From assembly GCA_013334435.1 (NCBI GenBank), contig JAAXXP010000004.1, positions 1 through 56,631 on the forward strand: 56,631 bases of DNA, written 5' to 3'. The notes under the pieces were generated by a model. It ran no database searches. It was not told the DNA's origin and saw nothing but the letters and a program-made list of their open reading frames with translations. The position numbers were made by a program, and so were the translations under genes. Source of the stretch: Chlorobiaceae bacterium. GTDB taxonomy: Bacteria; Bacteroidota; Chlorobiia; Chlorobiales; Chlorobiaceae. Position 1 is the stretch's first letter. Each line of letters starts with the position of its first letter. Below, one piece after another: positions 31,301 through 41,100 of the stretch.

Positions 31301-31484
31301 CGCGCTTTCGGGAAGTTCCGGCTCCGAGTGGAAATCAGGGCTTGCCGTTGCCCTGATCGGCGGTCTCGGAAGCTCGATGTTTCTCACTCTTCTGGTCATA
31401 CCGGTGGTGTATGTCGGTTTCGATCGCTTCCGGAGCTGGCCCGAACGTTTCCTGAAGCGATGGCGCAGGGCGCCGGAACCCTGA
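28359..31484 (+). CDS. RND (AcrB/HAE1-type) efflux transporter
   Basis: 1041 aa; GILVDDSIVVLENIYRHLEDGEEPRKAA and a C-terminal TM bundle; overlaps the adaptor stop codon. Confidence 0.97.
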   Translation: MTLTELAIKRPSLVVVIFSVLGILGFFSYRQLQYELLPKMTPPVVSISVQYPGASPGEVETSVTKPVEDAVSALEKIVTVSSVSSEGLSAVTVEFSNDADIDKALQDAQRKVNEIREQLPEDAREPVISKFALDEVAVLRIGATSSLPDTRFYQLLKDDIKPQLSSIPGVGQVYLTGGREREIRVNLDIGRLQAYNLTVTDVLAAIDRANLDFPTGKIDASDRQFTLRLAGKFTGLDELENLVLRSSEPGSDVRLKDVAEVRDAFREITTMTRVNGRSAVGIMIMKQSDANTVDVSRQVRQKLKTLETLYSNRNLRFNVAQDASTFTVEAVTAVQHDLVIAILLVALVMLLFLHSVRNSLIVMLSIPTSLVTTFIGMYVFDFSLNLMTLLSLSLVVGILVDDSIVVLENIYRHLEDGEEPRKAALRGRNEIGFTALSITLVDVVVFLPLSLVSGIVGNILREFAIVMVLSTMVSLFVSFTVTPLLASRFSRVERLQPVNALSRFAIGFERNFQRIREWYVSSLRWSLGNGWKVIAGSTALLLLSFSLLVFGFIGGEFIEVSDRGEFSVIMEYEAGTRLDETDRMTREIERRIARMPEVEKILTNVGASSEGFFNQSADNVSELNITLVPKQERSRSTDDFMQEIRRSIRDIPGLKASINPIGIFGTANETPVIVVLSGPFRNEVTHAAEALRDSLRSTPGSADVKLTSSAGSPEIRARIDREKMASFGLTVAEVGAALRTAYAGDDAGTYREGDNEYDIRVMLDEYFRNDTRTIEQITFRTPGGEQVRLGQFVTFEQDRGYTRLQRKDRNNAVWVKAQVIGRPVGSVGQDIERIISGMKKNGVMPPTVSHAYESDLKRQGESFSTLLVAFLVAIVFVYLIMVALYDSYIWPMVVMFSIPLAVIGALFALAVFGKSLSIFTILGIIMLVGLVGKNAILLVDFITKFRSEGMELHEAIIEAGRERLRPILMTTFTLIFGLMPIALSGSSGSEWKSGLAVALIGGLGSSMFLTLLVIPVVYVGFDRFRSWPERFLKRWRRAPEP

Positions 31485-31611
31485 AAAAGAAACCTTCAGG
31501 CATCAGTGCTCCCGGCCGGAGTTTTTTTATTAACAGCCATCATAGGATTCCTTTACGACTGAACTGTTATCTTGCAGTAAGGCAGTTACGTTTTCACTAT
31601 CGTATCCAGGT

Positions 31612-32004
31612 ATGAAATCATTTTCGGAACAGGGGGGTGTCATGCTTTTCAGCAGGATTGCCCTTGCGTTTTCATGGATCTATCAGGGGGCGGTTCCCAA
31701 GCTCGTGTGCAGAAGCGCCGGAGAGACCGAGCTTCTCGGTCATGTCATTCCTGTTTACCAGTGGGCTTGCATGGCGGTAAGCTGGATGGGCGCCGGAGAG
31801 ATCGTTTTCGGGCTGCTGCTGCTTGCAGTCCGCCGGATATGGATATTCCATCTCAATATCGCGGTGCTTGTCTTTCTCCTGATCTTCGTGCTGCTTTTCG
31901 AGCCGCAGCTTTTTACCGAGCCGTTCAATCCGCTGACGCTCAATGTCGCGCTTATCGCACTATCGCTTATCGCTATTGCAGAGTTGAAAAAAATGAAAAA
32001 CTGA
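31612..32004 (+). CDS. DoxX-like membrane protein
   Basis: Four TM, RIALAFSWIYQGAVPKLV. Confidence 0.7.
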   Translation: MKSFSEQGGVMLFSRIALAFSWIYQGAVPKLVCRSAGETELLGHVIPVYQWACMAVSWMGAGEIVFGLLLLAVRRIWIFHLNIAVLVFLLIFVLLFEPQLFTEPFNPLTLNVALIALSLIAIAELKKMKN

Positions 32005-32011
32005 CCAATCG

Positions 32012-33328
32012 ATGTTCATGGACCACCACCTCCAACCCGGCAGCGCACTTGAACTGGTCGTAAAACGGTTTTTTACCGTATCGGTAACCGTAGTTGCCAT
32101 GGCGGCTTTGCTCGGCGCGGCAGGGGCTTTCACCGGGAACCATTTTCTTTACCGTATTCACCCGTACATTTTTTTTATCGGCTTCGGCAACCTTGCCATC
32201 CTGCTGCTCAACCGTTACCTGACAGCCACCATCTACCCCGAGCTGGTCGTGGATCCGGAGAAGCAGATGCGCTATATCTCTTCCGTACTGCTCGCTCTGC
32301 TCTCCATTACCGTTGCCGTTTTCATGGAGTGGCCCCTGCTGAAAGCAGCCACCGGGCTTTTTCTCATGATTCTGGTCTCCGGTCCGCTTCGCGAGATATT
32401 CACGACGCTTTCCGTCGGCAGAATCTGGAAGGAGGTTTCCGTGCGCTACTATATTTTCGATGTGCTTTTTCTGCTTAATGCCAATCTCGGACTTTTTGCA
32501 CTCGGATTGAAAGAGGCTTTTCCCCACAGCGGCATCATTCCGTTTTTTGTCACCCAGTCGGCCTACTTTCTGGGTTCCTCGTTTCCCCTGAGCATCAGCG
32601 TCATGGGATTTCTCTATACCTATGCGTGGAGAGACTCATCGAAAAGAGCGCTGATCAGAACCCTTTTCAGCCTCTGGTTCTATATTTTCGTCGGGGGTGT
32701 CCTGATCTTTCTCATCGTTATTCTCGTTGGCAACTATTTCGGCATGATGCTGGTCAGCCACATTCTTCTTTTCGGCGTCATGGCATTGCTCGGGAGTTTT
32801 GCCCTCTACCTCTACAACTTTTTCAAAACAAGTTTCCGACATCCGGCGCTGGCTTTCCTTCTGAGCGGCCTGGCCCTGCTTTTCGCAACCAGCGCGTTCG
32901 GCATCATGAACATTTATTACATCAAAGGGATCCCTTTCGGCTTTCATCCCCCCATCCGCATCGATAAAATGTGGATCTATCACTCGCATACCCATGCCGC
33001 ACTGCTCGGCTGGATAACCTTTTCCTTTATCGGCATGATCTATATCGTCGTCCCTTCGATTCTCAGAACAGCTTCGCTCGAAAAACTCGGAAGCGAGCAG
33101 GCTCTTTCGGAGCTGCTCGACGGCCGAACCATGAAAAAGGCATTCCGGCAGCTTACCTTCATGCTCCTGTCCTCGACCGGGGTGCTGCTCGGGTTTTTTC
33201 TCGATAGCGGTATGCTGCTTGGCAGTGCGGGAGTGGTTTTCGGGTGCTGCGTGGCTTACCTTCTGAAAAACCTCAATACGGAACTATACCGTGAAAACCT
33301 TATAAAACTTGAGACTCATGCAAAATAG
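32012..33328 (+). CDS. Polytopic membrane protein with heme-copper-oxidase subunit I-like His motif
   Basis: ~12 TM; HSHTHAALLGWITFSFIGMIYIVVPSI. Confidence 0.55.
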   Translation: MFMDHHLQPGSALELVVKRFFTVSVTVVAMAALLGAAGAFTGNHFLYRIHPYIFFIGFGNLAILLLNRYLTATIYPELVVDPEKQMRYISSVLLALLSITVAVFMEWPLLKAATGLFLMILVSGPLREIFTTLSVGRIWKEVSVRYYIFDVLFLLNANLGLFALGLKEAFPHSGIIPFFVTQSAYFLGSSFPLSISVMGFLYTYAWRDSSKRALIRTLFSLWFYIFVGGVLIFLIVILVGNYFGMMLVSHILLFGVMALLGSFALYLYNFFKTSFRHPALAFLLSGLALLFATSAFGIMNIYYIKGIPFGFHPPIRIDKMWIYHSHTHAALLGWITFSFIGMIYIVVPSILRTASLEKLGSEQALSELLDGRTMKKAFRQLTFMLLSSTGVLLGFFLDSGMLLGSAGVVFGCCVAYLLKNLNTELYRENLIKLETHAK

Positions 33329-34541
33329 TATTCAGCGCCATATCCGTCCGGTTCTTCTTTTCTTCGCGCTTGTTCCGGTTTCGTCCGCTCCGGCTTCGGC
33401 ATTCGATGCCGCCGATTTCAAGGCGCTGAAAACCGGAGTGACATCATGGAACAGCTACAGGGCAGGGCTTCCGGGACGTTTTGCGGATCTCTCCGGGGCG
33501 CAGCTCAAAGGCATGAACCTGAGAGGTGCGGACCTGAGCAACGCCGATCTTTCCGGCGCCGATCTCGGCAGTACCGACCTCAGCAAAGCCAGGCTCGATC
33601 ATGCCAGGCTCGACTCCGCCCGGCTTTCCTCGGCATTGCTTGTCAGGGCTTCGCTCAACGGGGCGACGCTTCGAAATGCCGATCTTGAAGAGGCCGTACT
33701 TGAGGGTGCGTCGCTTAAAGGCGCCCTTATGCAGACCGCGGTACTCAAGAAAGCAGACTGCACCGGTGCCGATTTCAGCGGTGCGGATCTTCAGGAGACG
33801 AATTTTCGTGAAGCCAGGCTTGCCGGCGCACAGCTTGCCGGTGCGGATCTTCGGGCAGCCTACCTATGGCGCGCCGACATGAGCCGATCAGACATGACCG
33901 GCATCAGGGTTTCGCCATCCACGGTGCTTGCTTCCGGCAGCTATGCCTCACAGGCATGGGCATCGGAGCATCGGGCGCAGTTTCTCGACGATGCCCCAAA
34001 ACCCGTTCCGGCTGTTGCCGGGCAGGCGCTTCCGACGGGATCGGGAAAAGGCGGAAATTCCGGGCCGGGGAAAACCGGATCGAGCGGGAACCTTTGGCGC
34101 ATGTCCGGTTCCGGCGCAACTGTCGCTTACGATCAGGTGCTCTACAAAAAGCTCAAATCCGGGGTATTCGCCTGGAACGACATGCGCAAGCATGACCGGG
34201 CCATGGAGGTGAATCTTCGTGAAGCGAAGTTCGATCAGAAAAACCTCAGTTATGTCGATCTTGCCCATGCGAAGCTGCAGGGCGCAAGTTTCAGGAAAGC
34301 CGATCTTTTCGATGCCGATCTGCGTGATGCCGATCTGTCGGGCTGCGATCTTCGCGAAGCGAATCTTGAAAAGGCCGATCTGGGTGGGGCCGATCTTTCC
34401 GGTGTCAATCTCTGGCGGGCCAATATGAGCCGGGTGCGTCTTGACGGGGTGAAGGTTTCCGGATCGACCATTCTCGATACAGGCAAAAAGGCCACCCCGG
34501 AGTGGGCCGGAAGGCACGCTGCCGTATTTATTCATGAGTAA
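33309..34541 (+). CDS. Pentapeptide-repeat protein with two repeat modules
   Basis: A(D/N)LxxA repeats: LRGADLSNADLSGADLGSTDLSKARLDHARL... and ADLFDADLRDADLSGCDLREANLEKADLGGADL. Confidence 0.93.
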   Translation: MRLMQNSIQRHIRPVLLFFALVPVSSAPASAFDAADFKALKTGVTSWNSYRAGLPGRFADLSGAQLKGMNLRGADLSNADLSGADLGSTDLSKARLDHARLDSARLSSALLVRASLNGATLRNADLEEAVLEGASLKGALMQTAVLKKADCTGADFSGADLQETNFREARLAGAQLAGADLRAAYLWRADMSRSDMTGIRVSPSTVLASGSYASQAWASEHRAQFLDDAPKPVPAVAGQALPTGSGKGGNSGPGKTGSSGNLWRMSGSGATVAYDQVLYKKLKSGVFAWNDMRKHDRAMEVNLREAKFDQKNLSYVDLAHAKLQGASFRKADLFDADLRDADLSGCDLREANLEKADLGGADLSGVNLWRANMSRVRLDGVKVSGSTILDTGKKATPEWAGRHAAVFIHE

Positions 34542-34580
34542 GCCCTTGTGGCTTAAGAGCTGTTTTTATGGAGGTATTAT

Positions 34581-35423
34581 ATGATGTTTTCCCATAACCG
34601 GCCGGTGGTGTCGGTTGTCGTCCCTATGTACAATAACTCCCGTTTTATCGGCGATACCATCCGTTCGATTCTCGGGCAGTCGTTCAGCGATTTCGAACTT
34701 CTGATCTATGACGATCATTCAACCGACGATTCAGTGGAGCTTGCGTCATCGTTTTCCGATTCCCGGATAAAGATTTTCAGGAGCCCGGTCAATCTCGGGC
34801 CGGAGAAAAACTGGAACCGGGCGATCAGCGATGTCAGGGGGAGGTACGTCAAGCTGGTTTGCGGCGACGATATTCTTTTTTCCGAATGCCTTGAAAAGCA
34901 GGTCGGGGTTCTTGAAAATCCCGTGCATGCCGGGATCAGTCTTGTCAGTTGCCAGCGAACGATCATCGATCCCGAAGGCAAGCCGCTCATCAAGAAAGTC
35001 AACTTCATGTCCGGCGGCCGCATCGAGCCGGTCGATGTGATCAGAAAGATGATCCGGATGGGTACCAACATCATCGGGGAGCCGGTCTGCGGCCTCTATC
35101 CGGCGGAACTTATCGGCAAAATAAACGGATACAGCGCCGTTGTGCCCTATACCATCGATCTTGATTTCTGGATGCAGCTGCTCAAGCACGGCGATCTCTA
35201 CATGATTGACGAACCGCTCTGTGCGTTCCGGATATCCAACCTTTCCTGGTCGTCGAGAATAGGGGAGCTGCGTCACAGCCAGTTTCTCGAGTTCATGGAA
35301 CAGGCAGCTTCCGATAAAAGTCATGAAGTGACCGATCTGGATATGTTTATCGGCCGCATCAACAGCGCGGTCCAGTCCATGACCAGCCTCATGGGCTTCA
35401 AGCTTTTCGCCAACCACGAGTGA
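34581..35423 (+). CDS. Glycosyltransferase family 2
   Basis: [42 protein letters not shown]. Confidence 0.93.
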   Translation: MMFSHNRPVVSVVVPMYNNSRFIGDTIRSILGQSFSDFELLIYDDHSTDDSVELASSFSDSRIKIFRSPVNLGPEKNWNRAISDVRGRYVKLVCGDDILFSECLEKQVGVLENPVHAGISLVSCQRTIIDPEGKPLIKKVNFMSGGRIEPVDVIRKMIRMGTNIIGEPVCGLYPAELIGKINGYSAVVPYTIDLDFWMQLLKHGDLYMIDEPLCAFRISNLSWSSRIGELRHSQFLEFMEQAASDKSHEVTDLDMFIGRINSAVQSMTSLMGFKLFANHE

Positions 35424-35457
35424 CATTCAGAGAGAAAAACAGAGAGGAGGCGCAACT

Positions 35458-36216
35458 ATGAGACTGAGGGGGAAAACGGCGCTCGTCACGGGAGCGGCAG
35501 GGGGCATCGGGAGCGCAGCGGCGTTCTGTTTCGCCGAAGAGGGAGCCTCACTGGTACTGAGCGATATCGATCTCGACGGTTGCGAAACGGTATGTCGCCG
35601 GATCAGGGCGCAGGGAGGGAAAGCATCGGCCGTGGGCGCGGATCTGACCATTGAAGAGCAGATTGTCGATCTGTTTGCAGCTGTCCGCAGAACGGAGGGC
35701 GGGCTCGATATTCTGGTAAACATCGCAGGAGGCGATCTCGATCCCTTTTCTGCAGCCGACTCGATCAGCAGCGAATCGATAGACCGGAACATTGCACTCA
35801 ATCTGAAGTCGTGCATGCTCTGCTGCAGGGAGGCCGTCAAAATTATGCAGCCCCGACAGTACGGGCGGATCGTCAACATGAGCTCCCTGGTTTACCGGGG
35901 CGCCGATCACCAGTTTTCCTATGCTGCCGCCAAGGGGGGGATTGCCGCATTCACCCGTTCCCTCGCCCTGTCGCTCGGCCAGAGCAGCATCACCGTCAAT
36001 GCTCTTGCCCCCGCTCTTGTCGACGTACCTGTTTTCCGGAAAGCTCTCGGCCCCGAGCGATGGGAGGCCCTCGCGAGGGAGTGTGCCTCCCGTTATCCAC
36101 TCAAACGGGTCGCCTCTCCCCTCGATGTCGCCAGAGCGGCCCTGTTTCTCGCCTCGGATGACGCATCTTTCATAACCGGCCAGATTCTGGAGATTTCCGG
36201 CGGCGCAAGGCTGTAG
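35458..36216 (+). CDS. Short-chain dehydrogenase/reductase (FabG-like)
   Basis: TGAAGGIGSA; YAAAKGGIAAFTRSLAL; C-terminal GQILEISGGARL. Confidence 0.94.
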   Translation: MRLRGKTALVTGAAGGIGSAAAFCFAEEGASLVLSDIDLDGCETVCRRIRAQGGKASAVGADLTIEEQIVDLFAAVRRTEGGLDILVNIAGGDLDPFSAADSISSESIDRNIALNLKSCMLCCREAVKIMQPRQYGRIVNMSSLVYRGADHQFSYAAAKGGIAAFTRSLALSLGQSSITVNALAPALVDVPVFRKALGPERWEALARECASRYPLKRVASPLDVARAALFLASDDASFITGQILEISGGARL

Positions 36217-36317
36217 CCGGTGCTATGATTACTGCCGTATTTTGCAGATATTGACAACAGGAGGCTCCGGAAATTCCGGCCGTTTGTTTTTACCGAACCT
36301 TTAATGGAGACAGTGGC

Positions 36318-36581
36318 ATGTCAATCGAATCCGCAAGACAATTTCTTGTACAGCTTGCCGAAGAGGAGACTTTTCGCGACAATCTGGTGCGGCAGCTTGC
36401 CGAAAAACGTCGTGAGCTGGTCAGTGCTGCAGGGTATGATTTTACCGAAGAAGAACTCGAAGCGGCAAAATCGGTACTCCCTCCCGGAGCCCTCGGCCAT
36501 GTCGCCGGCTGGTTCTGTGACGTTGAAAGTGACAGCAGGCCCATGCACGGCAGGCGATGCGGCGGCGGTCTCTGGCATTGA
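36318..36581 (+). CDS. Nif11-like leader peptide family (NHLP-type) small protein
   Basis: 87 aa; MSIESARQFLVQLAEEETFRDNLV...AGYDFTEEELEAAKSVLPPGALGHVAGWFCDVES...RRCGGGLWH. Confidence 0.75.
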   Translation: MSIESARQFLVQLAEEETFRDNLVRQLAEKRRELVSAAGYDFTEEELEAAKSVLPPGALGHVAGWFCDVESDSRPMHGRRCGGGLWH

Positions 36582-36656
36582 AGCCAGGGCGATTGCGCTC
36601 TCCGGTACTGTTTTTTCTGTTGAACTAACCCCCATTAACTCCTCAATAGCACCGTT

Positions 36657-37892
36657 ATGAAGCCCATCTGCATCAACAACTACTGTTTCGACCGCGTTCA
36701 TATCTGGGTACAGTACGACTGGCTGGTGCCCCAGTTCGTCGAACTGGTTATCGAAGTATTCTACCCTAAAAACAGGGCAGCCAACGGGCTGGTGATGTTC
36801 AGTCACGGCTTTCTGATCGGCAACGATCTCCTCTTCTATCCGAAGAAAGTCGCCGGAGCACTCCTGAACGACAATCCGCTCTTCGGCATCAATCCCTCTT
36901 CCTATTACAACTACAGCGAAGCTATCGTTGAAAAAAACTGGGCCATGGGGTTCGTTACCGCAGCCCACATGCAGTCGGCTCTCATACCGTGGGTCGATCT
37001 GGGAGGGAACCCGAGAGTCGGGCAGGAGGCATACGCCGCGGCATCCTATCTCATCAAATACGGAGCTACGGACGAGTTCTATAAAATCGACGAGCACAAC
37101 AGGAACCAGAGTTTCCATGATCGCGAGATTCTCAACAGAACCCGCTTCATGAAGGGCAACAACGTCATCTTCGCCGGTCATTCCGTCGGTGGAGCCCATG
37201 CCCAGGCTGCCGCAGTGGGTTTCGAGAACCTGCGGAAACTCGGCGGAAAAAGTTTCCGTCCCTTCAATCCGGTGATTTACGACCGGGAGTTCATTCCGGC
37301 CTATTCCGAACGAATGGAAAAGTGGAATCCCGAAGACAGGGCCAATCCCGTCGGACTCCTCCAGCTTTCGCCGGTCGATATGAATATTCCCCTCATTGCG
37401 CCCGGCATGAAGCCGTACCGTGATATTCTCTCAGAAACCGGGATACCGGAACTGATGGTGGTGGGTCAGTGCGACTGTGCAACCCTGGAGAGCTCCAATC
37501 CGCCCTCCTGGTCATCCACATCGGGTACCCCAACCCAGTTTACCCAGCTCTCCTCTCCCGAAAGCTGGTCCTCGGTTGCCCGCATCGAAAAGGGTGCGCA
37601 CTGCGGCTACCTCACTGAAAAGAGCGAGTTGTGCAAGCAGGCCGACAACCCCTCGAAGTGCAAGCTCTGCCCCGGAGTGGAGACCTACAAACCAAACGGA
37701 GCCGAAACCGCATTTACCATTGACATGTTCAGGCGCTTCATAAGACTTTATCCCGATGCAGGCGGTTTTCAGGGTACGTTCGAAGCGTGGAAACAGAGCG
37801 ATTTCATGCAGTGGCTGAACAGGGAAAGCCCCGACGGCACCGTCAGGCTGGTTCCGTTCGCCGACGGGCAGTATGTCGATTTCGCCCGCTGA
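36657..37892 (+). CDS. Alpha/beta-hydrolase-fold protein
   Basis: MFSHGFLIGNDLLFYP and nucleophile elbow AGHSVGGAHAQ. Confidence 0.7.
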   Translation: MKPICINNYCFDRVHIWVQYDWLVPQFVELVIEVFYPKNRAANGLVMFSHGFLIGNDLLFYPKKVAGALLNDNPLFGINPSSYYNYSEAIVEKNWAMGFVTAAHMQSALIPWVDLGGNPRVGQEAYAAASYLIKYGATDEFYKIDEHNRNQSFHDREILNRTRFMKGNNVIFAGHSVGGAHAQAAAVGFENLRKLGGKSFRPFNPVIYDREFIPAYSERMEKWNPEDRANPVGLLQLSPVDMNIPLIAPGMKPYRDILSETGIPELMVVGQCDCATLESSNPPSWSSTSGTPTQFTQLSSPESWSSVARIEKGAHCGYLTEKSELCKQADNPSKCKLCPGVETYKPNGAETAFTIDMFRRFIRLYPDAGGFQGTFEAWKQSDFMQWLNRESPDGTVRLVPFADGQYVDFAR

Positions 37893-38170
37893 AGAAGCGA
37901 TCTCGCGCCGCGTCCCGCAGAGTGCATAGAGCCTGCAGGATGCGGCGCTTTCCGTTTCGCTTTTCTTTTCTCCGGCAGGCATCCTTCCGCGGAATTCTCA
38001 ACAGTTCAAAAGGGTTTGTAAGGTTATCGGATTGCAAATCAATCCTTTGCCCCGCTTTCCGGCTCCGGGTTGGAGTTGGAATTGAAAATATTTGTACTTT
38101 CCAGTCGACAAATACCCTTTACCGGGTTTTGTGAGTCTGCGATAAAGGATCCGAAAAGGTTTTATTAGCC

Positions 38171-41100
38171 ATGATGTTAACAACCGGACCCGAAACGGCG
38201 ACAGTTTCACATGCCGTTCCAAGGGAAATTCCATTCAACTATACTTCGGCCGACGACCGGCAGGCAATCGCCTCGCTGCTTGGCCGCGATATTGTCAGAA
38301 CGCTCGACGAGCTCCGTGAACACCGGGTAACCGGCCGTTCGGCACGCCTGCTCATGAGCAGTATCGGCGAAATTCTCATTCACCGGCGCAATCCCTACCT
38401 GTTCCAGGAACTGGTGGATTCGCCGCAGCGCCGCCAGCGCCTTTTCGAACGGGCGGCCAAGGATCTCGATATCATCGCCAATTCAGCCAACGGAGAGACC
38501 AGGGTGATTACCGTGGTGGCCGCCGTGCGTGAACAGCTCGACCGCTTTCGAACCGCCGTGGAGAACACTCCCGAACTGCGCCGCAGGCTCAGGCGGGAGC
38601 TCGGGGCTGTGGTGGGGGTGAAAAATGTGCTGTTCGACCCCTTCTCCCTTGCCGCGCATGCGACCGACGCGACCGACTGGCGACTGCATCTTCCCGTCGC
38701 CGTCGTGACTCCCGCAGAGGAACACCAGGTGGCTCCGCTCATTACGGCCATTGCCAATCTCGGGCTCAAGATCATCCCCAGGGGAGCGGGTACCGGCCTT
38801 ACCGGCGGAGCGGTTCCGCTCCGTTCGCGCTGCGTCATCATCAATATGGAGAAGCTGAACCGGAGCCGGGGCATTTCCCTGCGTGATTTCCATCTGGACG
38901 ACGGCTCCGTGCGGCAGGCTCCGGTCATCGAAATCGAGGCAGGCGTCGTCACCGAAAGGGCCATGCACGAGGCCGAAGAGCAAGGGCTGGTTTTTGCGAC
39001 CGATCCGACCAGCGAATGGTCGTGCACGGTGGGGGGCAACATCGCCGAGAACGCCGGCGGCAAGATGGCCGTGCGCTGGGGCACCTGTATCGACAACCTG
39101 CTCGAGTGGCGCATGGCCATGCCTTCGGGAGAGCGCTGGACAGTCAGGCGGACCGATCATCAGCTCCGTAAAATCCTGCATGAGGATACGGTATCTTTCG
39201 AAGTGCTCGATGAAGCCGGAAAACGGCTTGAGAGGATAGAGCTTTGCGGAACCGATATCCGCAAGAAAGGGCTCTGGAAGGACATTACCAACAAGGCGCT
39301 CGGCGGGGTTCCGGGACTGCAGAAGGAGGGCACCGACGGGGTGATCACCTCCGCGGTGTTTGTGCTCTACAGGCAGTATCCCGAAAAGAGGACGCTCTGT
39401 CTGGAGTTTTTCGGCCAGGACATGGACGAAGCCAGCCGGGTGATCGTGGAGCTGTCGAAAATTTTTCCCCTGCCGTTCAACGACGAGGAGGCGCTGCTCG
39501 CGCTCGAACACTTCGACGACGAATACGTGAGGGCAATCGACTACAAGGTGAAGGCTCCTCGTCCCCAGACGCCGAAGGCCGTGCTCCTGATCGACATTGC
39601 CGCCCGCACTCCGGGCGAAGTGCAGCGGGGGGTCGACCGGGTAGCGGCCCTGCTCGAACACCATCCGAACACCCTCATGTTCGTGGCCCGCGACAATGCC
39701 GAGTCGGTGCGTTTCTGGGCCGACCGCAAGAAACTCAGCGCCATCGCCCGGAGGACCAACGCCTTCAAGCTGAACGAGGATATCGTCATCCCTCTTGAAG
39801 CTCTTGCCGAATTCGCGCGATTCATCGACCATCTCAATACCGACGAGGAGCGCTACTCGCAGCTCCGCTTCGTCGAAAGGGCCTCGGAGATCCTGCAAAC
39901 CGCAAAAGTGAACGAAGACGGCGGACAGTTTGCCTCCAAAGTGCCCACCGGCCTGGAACTCTGCGGGGAGTTCCGCCGCAAGGTGCTTGACGCTCCGGAC
40001 GAGTCGCTGCGCTCCCTTGAGATTCTGCATGATTTCTCCGGAGAGCTTGCCGAACTCCTGCAGGGATATCCGAAAATCCAGGGCGCGGTGGAGCAGGCCA
40101 AAGAGTACATCCGCAACAGCAGGATCGCCATCGCCACCCACATGCATGCCGGAGACGGCAACGTGCATGTCAATATTCCGGTGCTCTCCAACGACCGGCT
40201 GATGCTCGAACGCGCCGACAAGGTGGTCGATCAGGTGATGGAAAAGGTCGTCTCCCTTGGTGGCGTGGTTTCCGGCGAGCACGGCATCGGTGTCACCAAA
40301 CTGAAATATCTGGATGCCTCGATCGTTGACGAACTTGCCCGGTACCGCCGGAAAGTCGATCCAAAAGGGCTCATGAACCCCGGAAAACTCGAAGACATGG
40401 ATGTGCTCGGCCATATCTTCACGCCCTCCTTCAACCTGCTTGAGCTTGAAGCGCATATTCTCAAACGAGCCAAGATCGAGGAGCTTTCCAAAAAAGTCGA
40501 TTACTGCATCCGGTGCGGAAAGTGCAAAACCGACTGCTGCGTCTACTACCCGGCACGGGGCATGTTCTATCATCCCCGCAACAAGAATCTCGCCATCGGT
40601 TCGCTCATCGAAGCCCTGCTTTTCGATGCACAGCGGGAGCGTTCCACCGATTTTGAACTGCTTCAGTGGCTCGACGAGGTTGCCGATCACTGCACGATCT
40701 GCCATAAATGCCTGAAACCCTGTCCGGTCGATATCGATACCGGAGAGGTCTCCGTACTCGAACGTGAACTGCTTGCCGGAAGGGGATTCAGGCACTCCTC
40801 GCCGGTAACCGAGATGACCCTGCACTATCTCGACAGCCGCTCGACGCTTTTCAACACCGTTTTCCGTAATACGGTGCTTCGTTTCGGCGGCGCCATGCAG
40901 CGTGCGGGCAACCGTCTCAGCGCACCACTGCAGCCGGAGGACGATCCGCCGGCATTCTATCCGCTCAGGCTGTTGCGTTCATCGGTGCCTCCGGTTCCCC
41001 GGAAAACCCTGCGTGACGTTCTTCCCGAGTGCGGCCAGGACCAGGTACTGGTTTTCGAACCGTCGGGTGTTGGCAACAGTACGGTTTTTTATTTTCCCGG

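Noticed and set aside
38483-40825. 780-aa minus-strand ORF opposite the FAD/Fe-S oxidoreductase
   Set aside because: Antisense shadow ORF: the sense frame has clear domain motifs over the whole span, and the minus-strand translation has no recognisable motifs.
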